Positions 34,562-42,824 of a DNA stretch of 64,000 nt are shown piece after piece; position 1 is the first letter of the stretch, and each line of letters starts with the position of its first letter. The notes under the pieces were generated by a model. It ran no database searches. It worked only from the letters and a program-made list of their open reading frames with translations, and was not told where the DNA came from. Both the position numbers and the translations under genes were made by a program. Origin of the DNA: Paenibacillus fonticola DSM 21315 (GTDB lineage: Bacteria; Bacillota; Bacilli; Paenibacillales; Paenibacillaceae); assembly GCF_000381905.1 (NCBI RefSeq), contig NZ_KB907275.1:1-64000 (forward strand), read 5' to 3'.

Positions 34562-35302
34562 CTAGTCTCTGCTCGCAATTTTGGACAGAAGACGCAGCAT
34601 TTCAATATAGAGCCATACCAGTGTAACCATTAAACCAAAAGCTCCGTACCATTCCATGTACTTCGGAGCGCCTTGCTTAGCGCCGTTCTCGATAAAGTCA
34701 AAGTCCAGCACAAGATTTAACGCTGCTACGATAACGATAACGACGGAAATACCGATTCCGAGCGGAGTGCTATCATGTAAATACGGAACCGTAACGCCGA
34801 ATAATCCAAGAATAAAACTTAACAGATAAACGATCGCAATACCGGCAGTGGCAGCAAATACTCCCAGCCTAAAGTTTTCCGTCGCTTTAATTATTCTTGT
34901 CTTGTAAGCTAACAGCAATGCGAGGAATACCCCCATCGTCAGCAGCGCTGCTTGCAATGTAATTCCGTTGATAAATGTTTCAAAGCTTGCAGAAATTGCG
35001 CCAAGAAACAATCCTTCCAACGCTCCATAGATCGGGACAAGGTAGGGAGCTGTTGTAGGCTTAAATGTAATAATGAGAGCCAGCACCAAACCGCCTATTG
35101 CTCCGCCTATGGCGTAAGGAACTACGTTTTGCCCGCTGAAATACATGGACCAGGAAGCAAATGCACCGCCAAGCAGTACGGCAAGTGTAATAAAAATTTT
35201 ATTCACAGTGCCTTCAATCGTCATTACATCCTGTCCGGAATGATATCCGACCTGCTGGAACGTATCATCATTCAATGTCGGGTTGCCGCTACGACCTATC
35301 AA
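34562..35302 (-). CDS. Bax inhibitor-1/YccA family membrane protein
   Basis: A 246-residue protein with seven predicted membrane segments between residues 25 and 240, starting at TTG (35302) with GAGGTG eight bases upstream. The hydrophilic N-terminus (IGRSGNPTLNDDTFQQ) and the LNLVLDFDFIENGAKQGAPK segment near 195-215 are typical of the Bax inhibitor-1-like family in Bacillales and actinobacteria. Bacterial members such as BsYetJ act as pH-sensitive calcium leak channels; the role here is unknown. Monocistronic. Confidence 0.9.
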   Translation of the reverse strand: MIGRSGNPTLNDDTFQQVGYHSGQDVMTIEGTVNKIFITLAVLLGGAFASWSMYFSGQNVVPYAIGGAIGGLVLALIITFKPTTAPYLVPIYGALEGLFLGAISASFETFINGITLQAALLTMGVFLALLLAYKTRIIKATENFRLGVFAATAGIAIVYLLSFILGLFGVTVPYLHDSTPLGIGISVVIVIVAALNLVLDFDFIENGAKQGAPKYMEWYGAFGLMVTLVWLYIEMLRLLSKIASRD

Positions 35303-35385
35303 TCCTAAATCACCTCAAATAAGATTTTACTACTATAGTAACATATACTCTTGCATTGTCCATAATATAACAGCTTTTATTTCAA

Positions 35386-37554
35386 TTAAACGGTAAATTT
35401 GGACAAGGATTCTTTCAATCCGGTGGACACGTTCTCTAGTTTATTAGATAACTCAACCAACTGGCCACCGATCGTTTCCTGCTCGCTGCTCAGTGATGCA
35501 ACCTCTTCCGAAGTAGCCGACGATTGCTGTGCTACAGCGCTAACATTACTCATCGCTTCGGACAGGACAGTCTGGGATTGATTCAGCTCGTCGATGGATT
35601 CCGTCACGGAATCCAGGTAATGGACAAACCCTTCCATTTGCTCCTGTACAGAAACGAAAATTTGGTTCGTTTCTTTCACGGCACTCATCTGCTCCTGGAA
35701 CAGCGGGCTTGCTTCAGACAGGGCCTGGACCGTTTCATTCATTTCTTTTTGAATATTGTCAGTGATTTCGCCTACCATCGTTATGGATTGACGGGATTGA
35801 TCGGCAAGCTGACGAATTTCATCGGCAACGACCATGAATCCACGTCCGGCTGCCCCGGCACGAGCGGCTTCAATCGTCGCATTAAGCGACAGAATATTCG
35901 TTTGCTGCGTAATGTTCTGCATCACATCAAGAACTTTCAATACCGAAGAGGTGCTTGATTTCAAAGCGTCCACCTTTTCAGTAAGCGCATTGACCATTTC
36001 ACCAGTTACGCTTGTTTTCTGCAGAAGATCATTCAAGTACTCCGTACCTTGCTGACTGGATCTTTCAACCTGGCGAGCCGATGTTTCCATCTCTTTGTTA
36101 GCATTAATTACATGATCCATTTGCCGGGAAATATTTTCGGTCAGTTCGTTCCCACGCTCGGCTTCGTTGGCAAGGCTTGTTGCCCCGTTAGCGATCTCTT
36201 CCGTAGCAATAGCGATTTCCTTGGCGGAAATTGCCGTTTTGTTCGAGGCTTGGGTCAACTCCGCCGCCGTATTCAGCACTTCCTGTGCCGAACTGTTCGT
36301 TTGCTGCACGAGCTGTGTAATTTGCTCCATCATCACGTTAAAGCTGTTCGTAAGCATGCCAATTTCGTCCTTGGACTTAGGCTCCATTCGAACGTTAAGA
36401 TTCCCTTTCGAGCCTTCTTCCATCAGATTTTTAAGCTGAACGAGCGGACGAGCGATCATTCTAACCATCCAAATACCGATCAGAATAGCGATAAGAGCTA
36501 CAACTCCCAAGGAAATGAACGTAGTAACCAAAATCCCTCTCGCATCCTTAGTCAGTTGATCTGTAGGAAGTACCCCCATCAGGGTCCAGCCTGAATTTTC
36601 CTGAGTATTATAGACGGAAAGCACGGTCTTGCCCTGGCTATCCTTAATGCGGGAGCTGCCCGTTTTCTCATCTTCTTTCTTCTCGAAATTAAACTCGGAC
36701 GGGTTTCCGTTCTCTCCTTCAACTGAAGAGCCGACAATGATATTGTCAGGCGTCAGCATTTGCACCTTGGAGCCGCTGCCAAGGTTAAGCTCCTGCAAAT
36801 ATCCATTCAAAACATCCAGATTGATATCGGCGACAAGTACGAAGCGTTTCATGCTGCTGACGCTCTGAACCGATCTGACAAGCCTGAAAATTTGCGTTCC
36901 GCTTGAACCTTCGCTTGAAGCTGTAATCCATTTAACTTGGGAGGTTGCTGCCATGTCATCAAACCAAGGCTCATTGCGGATATTGTTAACAAACGCGCTA
37001 TCCGCACTGCCTGATGTTACTGCGCCAACGAGATCCTCTTCCCCAGGCACCATATAAACGGCAACTACACCTTTACTGGAGAATGTCATCGAATTCAGCC
37101 GGTTTCTCATTTGGTTCGAAGTCGTAAACCGGTCATAGTCGGACGTAGTGGAAAGCGAAGCATCCCGTATCGCCTTCTGCATTTCATCGTCCAAAAATAC
37201 TTGCTGGAGTGTTTCTTCATATTTTTGGAAAATAATGTCCAGCTTCTGGGAGGTTTGCACGATCGTCTGCTGGCTCGCAGTTTCAGCATTTTTCTCAATC
37301 GTTCCTCTCGCCATTTGATAGGACAAAATACCTATCGCCAAAACGAAAAACATAATGGCAACAAAGAAAATAAGAAACAAACGAATACCTACAGACCTAG
37401 AAGGATTAATATCCTTTGGCAGATTGTCTAAAGCAGCCATTGCTCTATTTCTCCACACGCTAAGTCCTGCTTTGCCTTGCGTTTCGTCTTTACTTTTCTT
37501 AATTTCTTTCTTGTTGTCTTTAGCTTGGTTCTCCTTCTTAGGAACCAATTTCAT
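35386..37554 (-). CDS. Methyl-accepting chemotaxis protein
   Basis: A 722-residue chemoreceptor from the ATG at 37554, six bases after GGTGGGTG; the frame is open further upstream but without a ribosome site. A basic cytoplasmic lead of about 55 residues precedes membrane segment 1 (about 60-85). The extracellular sensor (about 90-350) looks like a double-Cache domain (WFDDMAATSQVKWITASSEG). Membrane segment 2 (about 352-375) leads to a HAMP domain and the long signalling coiled coil, whose tip NATIEAARAGAAGRGFMVVA is intact (about 575-595). It senses an extracellular ligand and signals to CheA/CheW. No other che genes are nearby. Confidence 0.94.
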   Translation of the reverse strand: MKLVPKKENQAKDNKKEIKKSKDETQGKAGLSVWRNRAMAALDNLPKDINPSRSVGIRLFLIFFVAIMFFVLAIGILSYQMARGTIEKNAETASQQTIVQTSQKLDIIFQKYEETLQQVFLDDEMQKAIRDASLSTTSDYDRFTTSNQMRNRLNSMTFSSKGVVAVYMVPGEEDLVGAVTSGSADSAFVNNIRNEPWFDDMAATSQVKWITASSEGSSGTQIFRLVRSVQSVSSMKRFVLVADINLDVLNGYLQELNLGSGSKVQMLTPDNIIVGSSVEGENGNPSEFNFEKKEDEKTGSSRIKDSQGKTVLSVYNTQENSGWTLMGVLPTDQLTKDARGILVTTFISLGVVALIAILIGIWMVRMIARPLVQLKNLMEEGSKGNLNVRMEPKSKDEIGMLTNSFNVMMEQITQLVQQTNSSAQEVLNTAAELTQASNKTAISAKEIAIATEEIANGATSLANEAERGNELTENISRQMDHVINANKEMETSARQVERSSQQGTEYLNDLLQKTSVTGEMVNALTEKVDALKSSTSSVLKVLDVMQNITQQTNILSLNATIEAARAGAAGRGFMVVADEIRQLADQSRQSITMVGEITDNIQKEMNETVQALSEASPLFQEQMSAVKETNQIFVSVQEQMEGFVHYLDSVTESIDELNQSQTVLSEAMSNVSAVAQQSSATSEEVASLSSEQETIGGQLVELSNKLENVSTGLKESLSKFTV

Positions 37555-37737
37555 GTTGATCACCCACCACTCATAATAGTAAAACTCGTAGAAATAGGAT
37601 TGAGGTCTTGCCTCTAACCTCATAAATTCTTCCTGCATTTCATACTTTTATATTCGACAAAAACCTACCTTTTCCTTTTTATTATCGGTAAATATTACTT
37701 TTGAGTTTAACATTAAGCCAAAAAAGTTAGCTAGACA

Positions 37738-37776
37738 GCAAAAAAGAGTCTTTTGTCCTATATAACAAAAGACTCT
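37738..37776 (-). terminator. Terminator of the U32 operon
   Basis: GAGTCTTTTGT pairs with ACAAAAGACTC around an 8-base loop, followed on the minus strand by TTTTTTG. It lies 19 bp past the stop of the 37795-39129 gene. Confidence 0.95.
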
Positions 37777-37794
37777 CTTCAAGTCATTTTCAGC

Positions 37795-39129
37795 TTATTT
37801 TCTTTTTCGCATCATATCAAAGTACGCAACCGGCTGATCCACTTTCATCTTGATTCGCTGCAGCGGATGACGCGCGGCGTCCAGCTCATTGCCTTCCTCA
37901 TCCCAAAGAACGCCAACGGTTTGTTTGAAAAAAGTGCCGTTCGGCCCGAAAAATTCAACCTGCTGCCCAGGCTTGAAATGATTCCGCTGCTGGATGACCG
38001 CCGTCCCGTCCGCCTCATTGTATTCCATGACCAGCCCAGCGAAATCATAAGGCGCCGCCTTTTCCTCCGGCTCATAAATATGATCCTCATGATCCGGCGC
38101 ATCATAGAAGAACCCTGTATTGAGCGGACGATTCGCTGCTTTGTTGATTTCCTCCAGCCACTCGGGCCGAAGCACATAATTTTCCGGATCAGCTATATAC
38201 GAATCAATCGCCTGTCGGTAGACGTTCACAACGGTGGCCACGTAATGTATCGATTTCATCCGGCCTTCAATTTTGAAGCTGTCAATGCCGACATCGATTA
38301 AATCAGGAATATGATTAATCATGCACAAATCTTTAGAGCCCATCGTAAACGGGTTGTCTTCTTCCTGGAAGAGCGGGAGCGGGGTAATTCCTGTTTTATT
38401 CTCCTGGCGCCCTTGCTCCATCGCCAGCTCTTCTTCCGATACCCAGACCTCTTCTTGATGGCCTTCTTCAAACAAGTCATACTTCCAGCGGCAGGACTGG
38501 CAGCAGCCGCCGCGATTGGAGTCACGGTCCGTGAAATGATTGGACAGTACACATCGCCCGGAGTAGGAAGAGCACATCGCCCCGTGAATAAAAGCTTCAA
38601 TCTCAATATCGACCTGCTTCTTGATCTCCTCAATTTCTTCCATGCTCGTTTCACGGCCAAGCACGACCCGGGGCAGCCCTTCGTCCTTCCAGAACTTCAC
38701 GGCCTGCCAGTTAAGCGTAGATTGCTGCGTGCTCAGGTGTACTTCAAGTCCAGGAGCAACACGGCGGGCGGTATCGATAATGATCGGATCTGCGGCAATG
38801 ATCGCGGAAATTCCTACATCGTATAAGTTCCGCAAATATTGTTCGATTCCTTCGATATCTTCATTATGGGCATAAATATTCGTCGCCACAAACACTTTGG
38901 CGCCATATTGATTAGCGAATTGTACGCCCTCACGCATCTCGTCAAAACTGAAATTGTCCGCATTTGAACGAAGGCCGTATTTTTGCCCTCCAATATATAC
39001 GGCATCCGCCCCATAGTGGATCGCAAATTTCAGTTTCTCCAAATTCCCCGCTGGTGCCAGCAGCTCAGGCTTGTCTAAACGATAGCGTTTCCCTGTGTAT
39101 TTTGGCCGCTGTCTCTCTCTAGTTTGCAT
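37795..39129 (-). CDS. U32 family protein, tRNA 5-hydroxyuridine synthesis (TrhP2/YrrO-like)
   Basis: A 444-residue 'peptidase U32' protein. The N-terminal barrel carries YTGKRYRLDKPELLAPAGNL and the cysteine cluster MCSSYSGRCVLSNHF...GGCCQSC (about 180-215), which in this family binds an iron-sulfur cluster. The C-terminal domain (about 340-444) has AGLVMEYNEADGTAVIQQRN. In B. subtilis the YrrN/YrrO pair takes part in prephenate-dependent hydroxylation of tRNA U34 rather than proteolysis. It is 23 bp downstream of its smaller partner in the mltG operon. Start ATG gives MQTRERQRPKY. Confidence 0.88.
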   Translation of the reverse strand: MQTRERQRPKYTGKRYRLDKPELLAPAGNLEKLKFAIHYGADAVYIGGQKYGLRSNADNFSFDEMREGVQFANQYGAKVFVATNIYAHNEDIEGIEQYLRNLYDVGISAIIAADPIIIDTARRVAPGLEVHLSTQQSTLNWQAVKFWKDEGLPRVVLGRETSMEEIEEIKKQVDIEIEAFIHGAMCSSYSGRCVLSNHFTDRDSNRGGCCQSCRWKYDLFEEGHQEEVWVSEEELAMEQGRQENKTGITPLPLFQEEDNPFTMGSKDLCMINHIPDLIDVGIDSFKIEGRMKSIHYVATVVNVYRQAIDSYIADPENYVLRPEWLEEINKAANRPLNTGFFYDAPDHEDHIYEPEEKAAPYDFAGLVMEYNEADGTAVIQQRNHFKPGQQVEFFGPNGTFFKQTVGVLWDEEGNELDAARHPLQRIKMKVDQPVAYFDMMRKRK

Positions 39130-39152
39130 CCTCGTTCACCTCTTGCAACAAA

Positions 39153-40097
39153 TTAATATACTTGCTCTTTATAAAAAAATCCGAATGACAGCTCACGGTC
39201 CGGGTCCTGTACTTCCCGAATTTCATCCTGCCAGCTCTCATCAAATTCATACTCACCCGGATCGTTAAAGTAACTGTCGATCGCCCGCCGATATACACGA
39301 ATGACCACCGTATTGTAGCTGACGTCCTTTAACAGCGTCTCAATTTTAAAGCTGTCCAGACCTGCAGCCATCAGAAGATGCAAATCCTCCAATATGCAAA
39401 TATCATCTGAACTCATAATATGCGTGCCGTTACCGTCCTCATAAATAGGAAACTTCTCCTCAGGCCGCTCTGCCTCAATCAAGTACAGACCGCGGCTCTT
39501 GCCGAATTCACGCTCCGGCTGTTGAAGAACTTTGCCTTGATGAGTAATATAGCTGTCTACAAGGCGCCGTTTAGAATGATAAATGTTCGTCATGCCATGA
39601 ATTTGCACCTCTGACTCCAGCTTGAGATGCGGCTGCATCTCCGTAATTTCATCCATATTCAACTCCCGGGCCAGCACAACCCGCGACGCCCCTCTGCTCC
39701 CCCAAAAATTCGCTGTTGCATAGTTGGTCGATGTCATCTCGGCGTTCCAGTGCAATTTCAATGTTAGGTTTTGCGATCTTACAGCCTGCAGCACTGCCGG
39801 ATCTCCGAATTGCACGCCATCTACCCCAGCCTGCTCCAACTGCTGCAAGTAAAGCGGAAGCTCCTCGAGCAGCTCATTGCTTATAAGGTTGGTCATGCTT
39901 ACGTAAATTTTTGCCTTCCGCTCATGAGCCAGCTTCACCGCATCCGCTATTTCAGTGATCGTGAAGCTGCCCGGCAGCCGCATCCCGTATTTCTCTTCCC
40001 CGATCAGCGCCGCATCGGCACCAGCCTCAAAATAGCTCTCCAATTCCGCTAGAGAACCGGCAGGGACAAGAAGTTCCGGTTTTTTTCCCATGTTCAT
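39153..40097 (-). CDS. U32 family protein, partner subunit (TrhP1/YrrN-like)
   Basis: A 314-residue U32 protein (MNMGKKPELLVPAGSLAELE, EIQIHGMTNIYHSKRRLVD-like segment, DDICILEDLHLLMAAGLDSF, and KIETLLKDVSYNTVVIRVYR). Unlike its neighbour it lacks the cysteine cluster at the equivalent place, which fits a two-subunit complex where only the larger one holds the Fe-S cluster. It lies 9 bp after mltG and 23 bp before the larger U32 gene. The methyltransferase gene trmR/yrrM, which in B. subtilis stands between mltG and yrrN, is absent. Confidence 0.87.
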   Translation of the reverse strand: MNMGKKPELLVPAGSLAELESYFEAGADAALIGEEKYGMRLPGSFTITEIADAVKLAHERKAKIYVSMTNLISNELLEELPLYLQQLEQAGVDGVQFGDPAVLQAVRSQNLTLKLHWNAEMTSTNYATANFWGSRGASRVVLARELNMDEITEMQPHLKLESEVQIHGMTNIYHSKRRLVDSYITHQGKVLQQPEREFGKSRGLYLIEAERPEEKFPIYEDGNGTHIMSSDDICILEDLHLLMAAGLDSFKIETLLKDVSYNTVVIRVYRRAIDSYFNDPGEYEFDESWQDEIREVQDPDRELSFGFFYKEQVY

Positions 40098-40106
40098 CCA
40101 CCTCGG

Positions 40107-41159
40107 TTAATTAGCTGTTTCCTTACTTTTTTTAATGTTCTGTAAATGTTCTGCATAGGTTTTGGCGAATAAATGCTCGCCGCTGCCGTCCTTTTTAGTC
40201 ACGTAGAACAAATACTCCGATGACTTCGGCTCCAGAGCAGCTTCAATCGACTTCAGGCTGGGCGCCGCGATCGGCCCGGGCGGCAAGCCTTTATACATGT
40301 AGGTGTTATAAGGACTGTCCACACTTTGCAGATCTTTATATAGCAGCCGTTCCTTCGGCTTATCAAGCAAATACTGTACAGTGGCGTCAATTTCCAGCTT
40401 CATGTCCTGCGCAATGCGGTTGTAAATTACTCCGGCAACGAGGCTTCTCTCGCTATCGGCGACTACCTCGCGCTCTACTAATGAAGCAACGGTCATCAGC
40501 TCGTTAAAATCAAGCCCCCGGGCCTTCAATTTTTGATCAAATTCAGGAATTTGCTTAATGCGTTTGTTCGTCTCCTGAAGCATTCTGGATATGATGTCCG
40601 CTTCTGTACTTCCCTTCTCCAGCTCATAGGTTTCCGGGAACAAGTAGCCTTCCAGGCGATAAGTCAGTCCGGATGGTGCAGGAAGAAAAGCAAGCAATGC
40701 CTCGTCGATTCCGGCCGCCTCTTTGGCCAGGCCAAGAAAGGTCTCCTTATCGGCAAAGCCTGATTCAGCTAGCTTATCCGCCATCTGTTTTACTGTGTAG
40801 CCTTCAGGAATAGTAAAGCGGATCATTTCCGCTTTCACTACATCGCCGCTGTTCAATTTACTAATAATTTCGTCATAAGTGATCCCGGGCTGCATTTCAT
40901 ATATCCCTGCCTGAAATTTGCTGCCTTCAGCCTTCCACTTCAAATACGATTTGAACAGAAAAGAATTTTTGATCAGACCTTGGTTTTCCAGTATTTCCGC
41001 AATCGCAGTCGTGCCTGTCCCCGGTTGTATCGTCACTTGGACAGCCTGTTGTGATGGTTTAACCGGCTGCATTTCCATATAGCCATAAGCTGCCAGTGCG
41101 CCTGTGCCTGCAAACATTAGCAGCAGCAAGGAAATGAACCACTTCCATACTTTCTTCAA
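40107..41159 (-). CDS. mltG: Endolytic peptidoglycan transglycosylase MltG
   Basis: A 350-residue YceG-family enzyme with TTG start (41159), AAGGAG eight bases upstream and one membrane anchor (about 5-25). A LysM-like N-terminal region (about 40-110) precedes the catalytic domain, with the essential glutamate in TVASLVEREVVADSERSLVA (about 218-237) and the substrate site VDSPYNTYMYKGLPPGPI (about 285). It cuts nascent glycan strands at the membrane and so releases finished peptidoglycan. It is preceded by a terminator and followed by the two U32 genes. Confidence 0.95.
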   Translation of the reverse strand: MKKVWKWFISLLLLMFAGTGALAAYGYMEMQPVKPSQQAVQVTIQPGTGTTAIAEILENQGLIKNSFLFKSYLKWKAEGSKFQAGIYEMQPGITYDEIISKLNSGDVVKAEMIRFTIPEGYTVKQMADKLAESGFADKETFLGLAKEAAGIDEALLAFLPAPSGLTYRLEGYLFPETYELEKGSTEADIISRMLQETNKRIKQIPEFDQKLKARGLDFNELMTVASLVEREVVADSERSLVAGVIYNRIAQDMKLEIDATVQYLLDKPKERLLYKDLQSVDSPYNTYMYKGLPPGPIAAPSLKSIEAALEPKSSEYLFYVTKKDGSGEHLFAKTYAEHLQNIKKSKETAN

Positions 41160-41180
41160 CCAATCAGCTCCTTAACAGCC

Positions 41181-41203
41181 AAAAAGGGCGGTATCCGCCC
41201 TTC
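41181..41203 (-). terminator. Terminator between DUF1292 genes and mltG
   Basis: AAGGGCGG-TAT-CCGCCCTT followed on the minus strand by TTT, with the mltG ribosome site some 10 bp further. It separates the ireB-ruvX-DUF1292 unit from mltG. Confidence 0.85.
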
Positions 41204-41333
41204 TCAGACTTATCTATAAGAGATCTCGTTCAACGATTGCCCCTTTTGAACATGCACGCATTGCCACATCTCCAAGAGGGACATGCAACAGCATGTATTG
41301 ATAGCTCTAATGCGTGCCGCCAGCCCCTCCTGG

Positions 41334-41639
41334 CTACTCTGGAAAAGTCAGCTCGTCATACAGCTCCGACACGTTCTCCCATTCTTCGTCATCATCAATC
41401 GTGACGAGCTCCAAGGCCCCTTCCCGATCGATCATAATTTTGAATATTTCCGGTTCGGCATCTGCTCCACCATTTTCTGTGCGGAGAACGGCATACGAGC
41501 TGCCTGCAACGTCAAATTCCTTCTCGACTGTATAATTAGCCACTCGTCCCTGTTCATCCTCAAGCTCGACGACAGAACCAAACGCATCCTGTACCCGGGA
41601 AGTCCAAACTACAGTGGCGGCGGAATACTCCGTCATCAA
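41334..41639 (-). CDS. DUF1292 family protein, copy 2
   Basis: A 101-residue acidic cytoplasmic protein related to its upstream neighbour: DAFGSVVELEDEQGRVANYT, EKEFDVAGSSYAVLRTENG and DDDEEWENVSELYDELTF. DUF1292 proteins (B. subtilis YrzB) have no known biochemical role. It overlaps the upstream copy by four bases (ATGA). Most Bacillales carry one gene here; this genome has two diverged copies. Confidence 0.82.
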   Translation of the reverse strand: MMTEYSAATVVWTSRVQDAFGSVVELEDEQGRVANYTVEKEFDVAGSSYAVLRTENGGADAEPEIFKIMIDREGALELVTIDDDEEWENVSELYDELTFPE

Positions 41640-41944
41640 TCGTGGTCCTCCCCGTCAAACTCATCGATTAACGTATTGAACGTCTCCTCGACGATTTCCC
41701 ATTCCTCGTCGCTCTCAATCGTGTACAGCTTCAGATCATCGCCGTCTTCCTCGTAACGGAACGCGTATACCTCTTCGGCCTCTTCCTCTTCATTGGAATC
41801 AAGAGGAACGACCATCATATACTTCGCATCTGAACCGTCAACCTCAAACTTCATGATGACTTCGAACTCTTCTTCATTGCCCTCATCGTCAGGGATGTAA
41901 ATAATTTCCGGTTCTTCTTCATTGCCGATACGATCCTTAGACAT
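41636..41944 (-). CDS. yrzB: DUF1292 family protein, copy 1 (YrzB-like)
   Basis: A 102-residue very acidic protein (EPEIIYIPDDEGNEEEFEV, MKFEVDGSDAKYMMVVPLDS, EEAEEVYAFRYEEDGDDL and ESDEEWEIVEETFNTL). This is the standard DUF1292 protein found after ruvX in Bacillales. It starts 12 bp after ruvX and is co-translated with the second copy. Function unknown. Confidence 0.88.
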   Translation of the reverse strand: MSKDRIGNEEEPEIIYIPDDEGNEEEFEVIMKFEVDGSDAKYMMVVPLDSNEEEEAEEVYAFRYEEDGDDLKLYTIESDEEWEIVEETFNTLIDEFDGEDHD

Positions 41945-41956
41945 GTGCGATCACCC

Positions 41957-42373
41957 TCACTTTTTACTCTTAGAGTCTAAATAATTTTGTAGAATCAAAA
42001 CTGCGGCCATTTTATCCACAACTTCTTTGCGTCGTCTCCTGCTCACATCCGCCTCAATGAGCGTCCGCTGCGCGGAAACTGTCGAGAGCCTCTCATCCCA
42101 AAGATGAACGGGCAGCTTGATTCTGTCCTGAAGCTCCTCCGCAAAGGCCTTGCATATTTCGCCACGGGGACCAACCGTGCCATTCATATTTTTCGGCAGA
42201 CCGACTACGATCTCTTCGACCTCATGCTGATTGGCCAGCTCCGCAATACGATCGAACTCCTCGCCTTCCCGCCGGCGTTCTATGACTTCTACACCTTGGG
42301 CGGTCCATCCGAAAACATCGCTAACAGCTACCCCGATTCTGCGGTCCCCGTAATCCAGACCCATAATTTTCAT
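41957..42373 (-). CDS. ruvX: Putative pre-16S rRNA nuclease / Holliday junction resolvase (YqgF)
   Basis: A 138-residue RNase H-fold protein with the family motifs MGLDYGDRRIGVAVSD, VVGLPKNMNGTVGPRGE and LWDERLSTVSAQR (catalytic acidic residues Asp and Glu). YqgF takes part in 16S rRNA 5'-end processing in E. coli and has been proposed as a resolvase. It lies 9 bp after ireB in the conserved alaS-ireB-ruvX-DUF1292 order. Confidence 0.95.
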   Translation of the reverse strand: MKIMGLDYGDRRIGVAVSDVFGWTAQGVEVIERRREGEEFDRIAELANQHEVEEIVVGLPKNMNGTVGPRGEICKAFAEELQDRIKLPVHLWDERLSTVSAQRTLIEADVSRRRRKEVVDKMAAVLILQNYLDSKSKK

Positions 42374-42382
42374 GCCATGCTC

Positions 42383-42643
42383 CTAACGGTGACTGGACAT
42401 ATAGAATCTTACCAGTTCTTCAATCAACTCGTCACGTTCTTTTTTGCGCACCAGACTTCTCGCATTGTTGTGGCGCGGTATATATGCCGGATCTCCTGAT
42501 AGCAAATAGCCGACAATCTGGTTGATCGGATTATATTCTTTGTCCTGCAATGCTTCATATACCGTAAGAAGAATTTCCTGCGCAGACGCCTCCTGCTGAT
42601 CACCTTTGACATTAAACTTGACGGTTTTATCCATATAGTCCAT
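42383..42643 (-). CDS. ireB: IreB family regulatory phosphoprotein
   Basis: An 86-residue protein (DUF965, B. subtilis YrzL) with DKTVKFNVKGDQQEASAQEI and VGYLLSGDPAYIPRHNNARS and a C-terminal DELIEELVRFYM. In Enterococcus IreB is phosphorylated at N-terminal threonines by the PASTA kinase IreK and influences cephalosporin resistance; a Thr lies near the start here (MDYMDKT). GAGGTG is five bases before the ATG. First gene of a unit with ruvX and DUF1292. Confidence 0.93.
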   Translation of the reverse strand: MDYMDKTVKFNVKGDQQEASAQEILLTVYEALQDKEYNPINQIVGYLLSGDPAYIPRHNNARSLVRKKERDELIEELVRFYMSSHR

Positions 42644-42824
42644 GATGACACCTCGCTTCTTAAGACATACGCCTTCTTGATCGCAGTCTGATTCCTTCTT
42701 AGTCTACCCTTACTATATCATAATGTGCGTTCTTTAAGGAAATTTTCGGCTAAAGAGCGGCTTCAAAAAGTTCCCTTTCAACCGCGAAGCTATTCGAATG
42801 ATGATCCGGCATCGGATCCTGTCA

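Noticed and set aside
35386..37638. Longer start for the chemoreceptor (28 extra residues)
   Set aside because: The extra stretch has no ribosome site, while the ATG at 37554 has GGTGGGTG six bases upstream.
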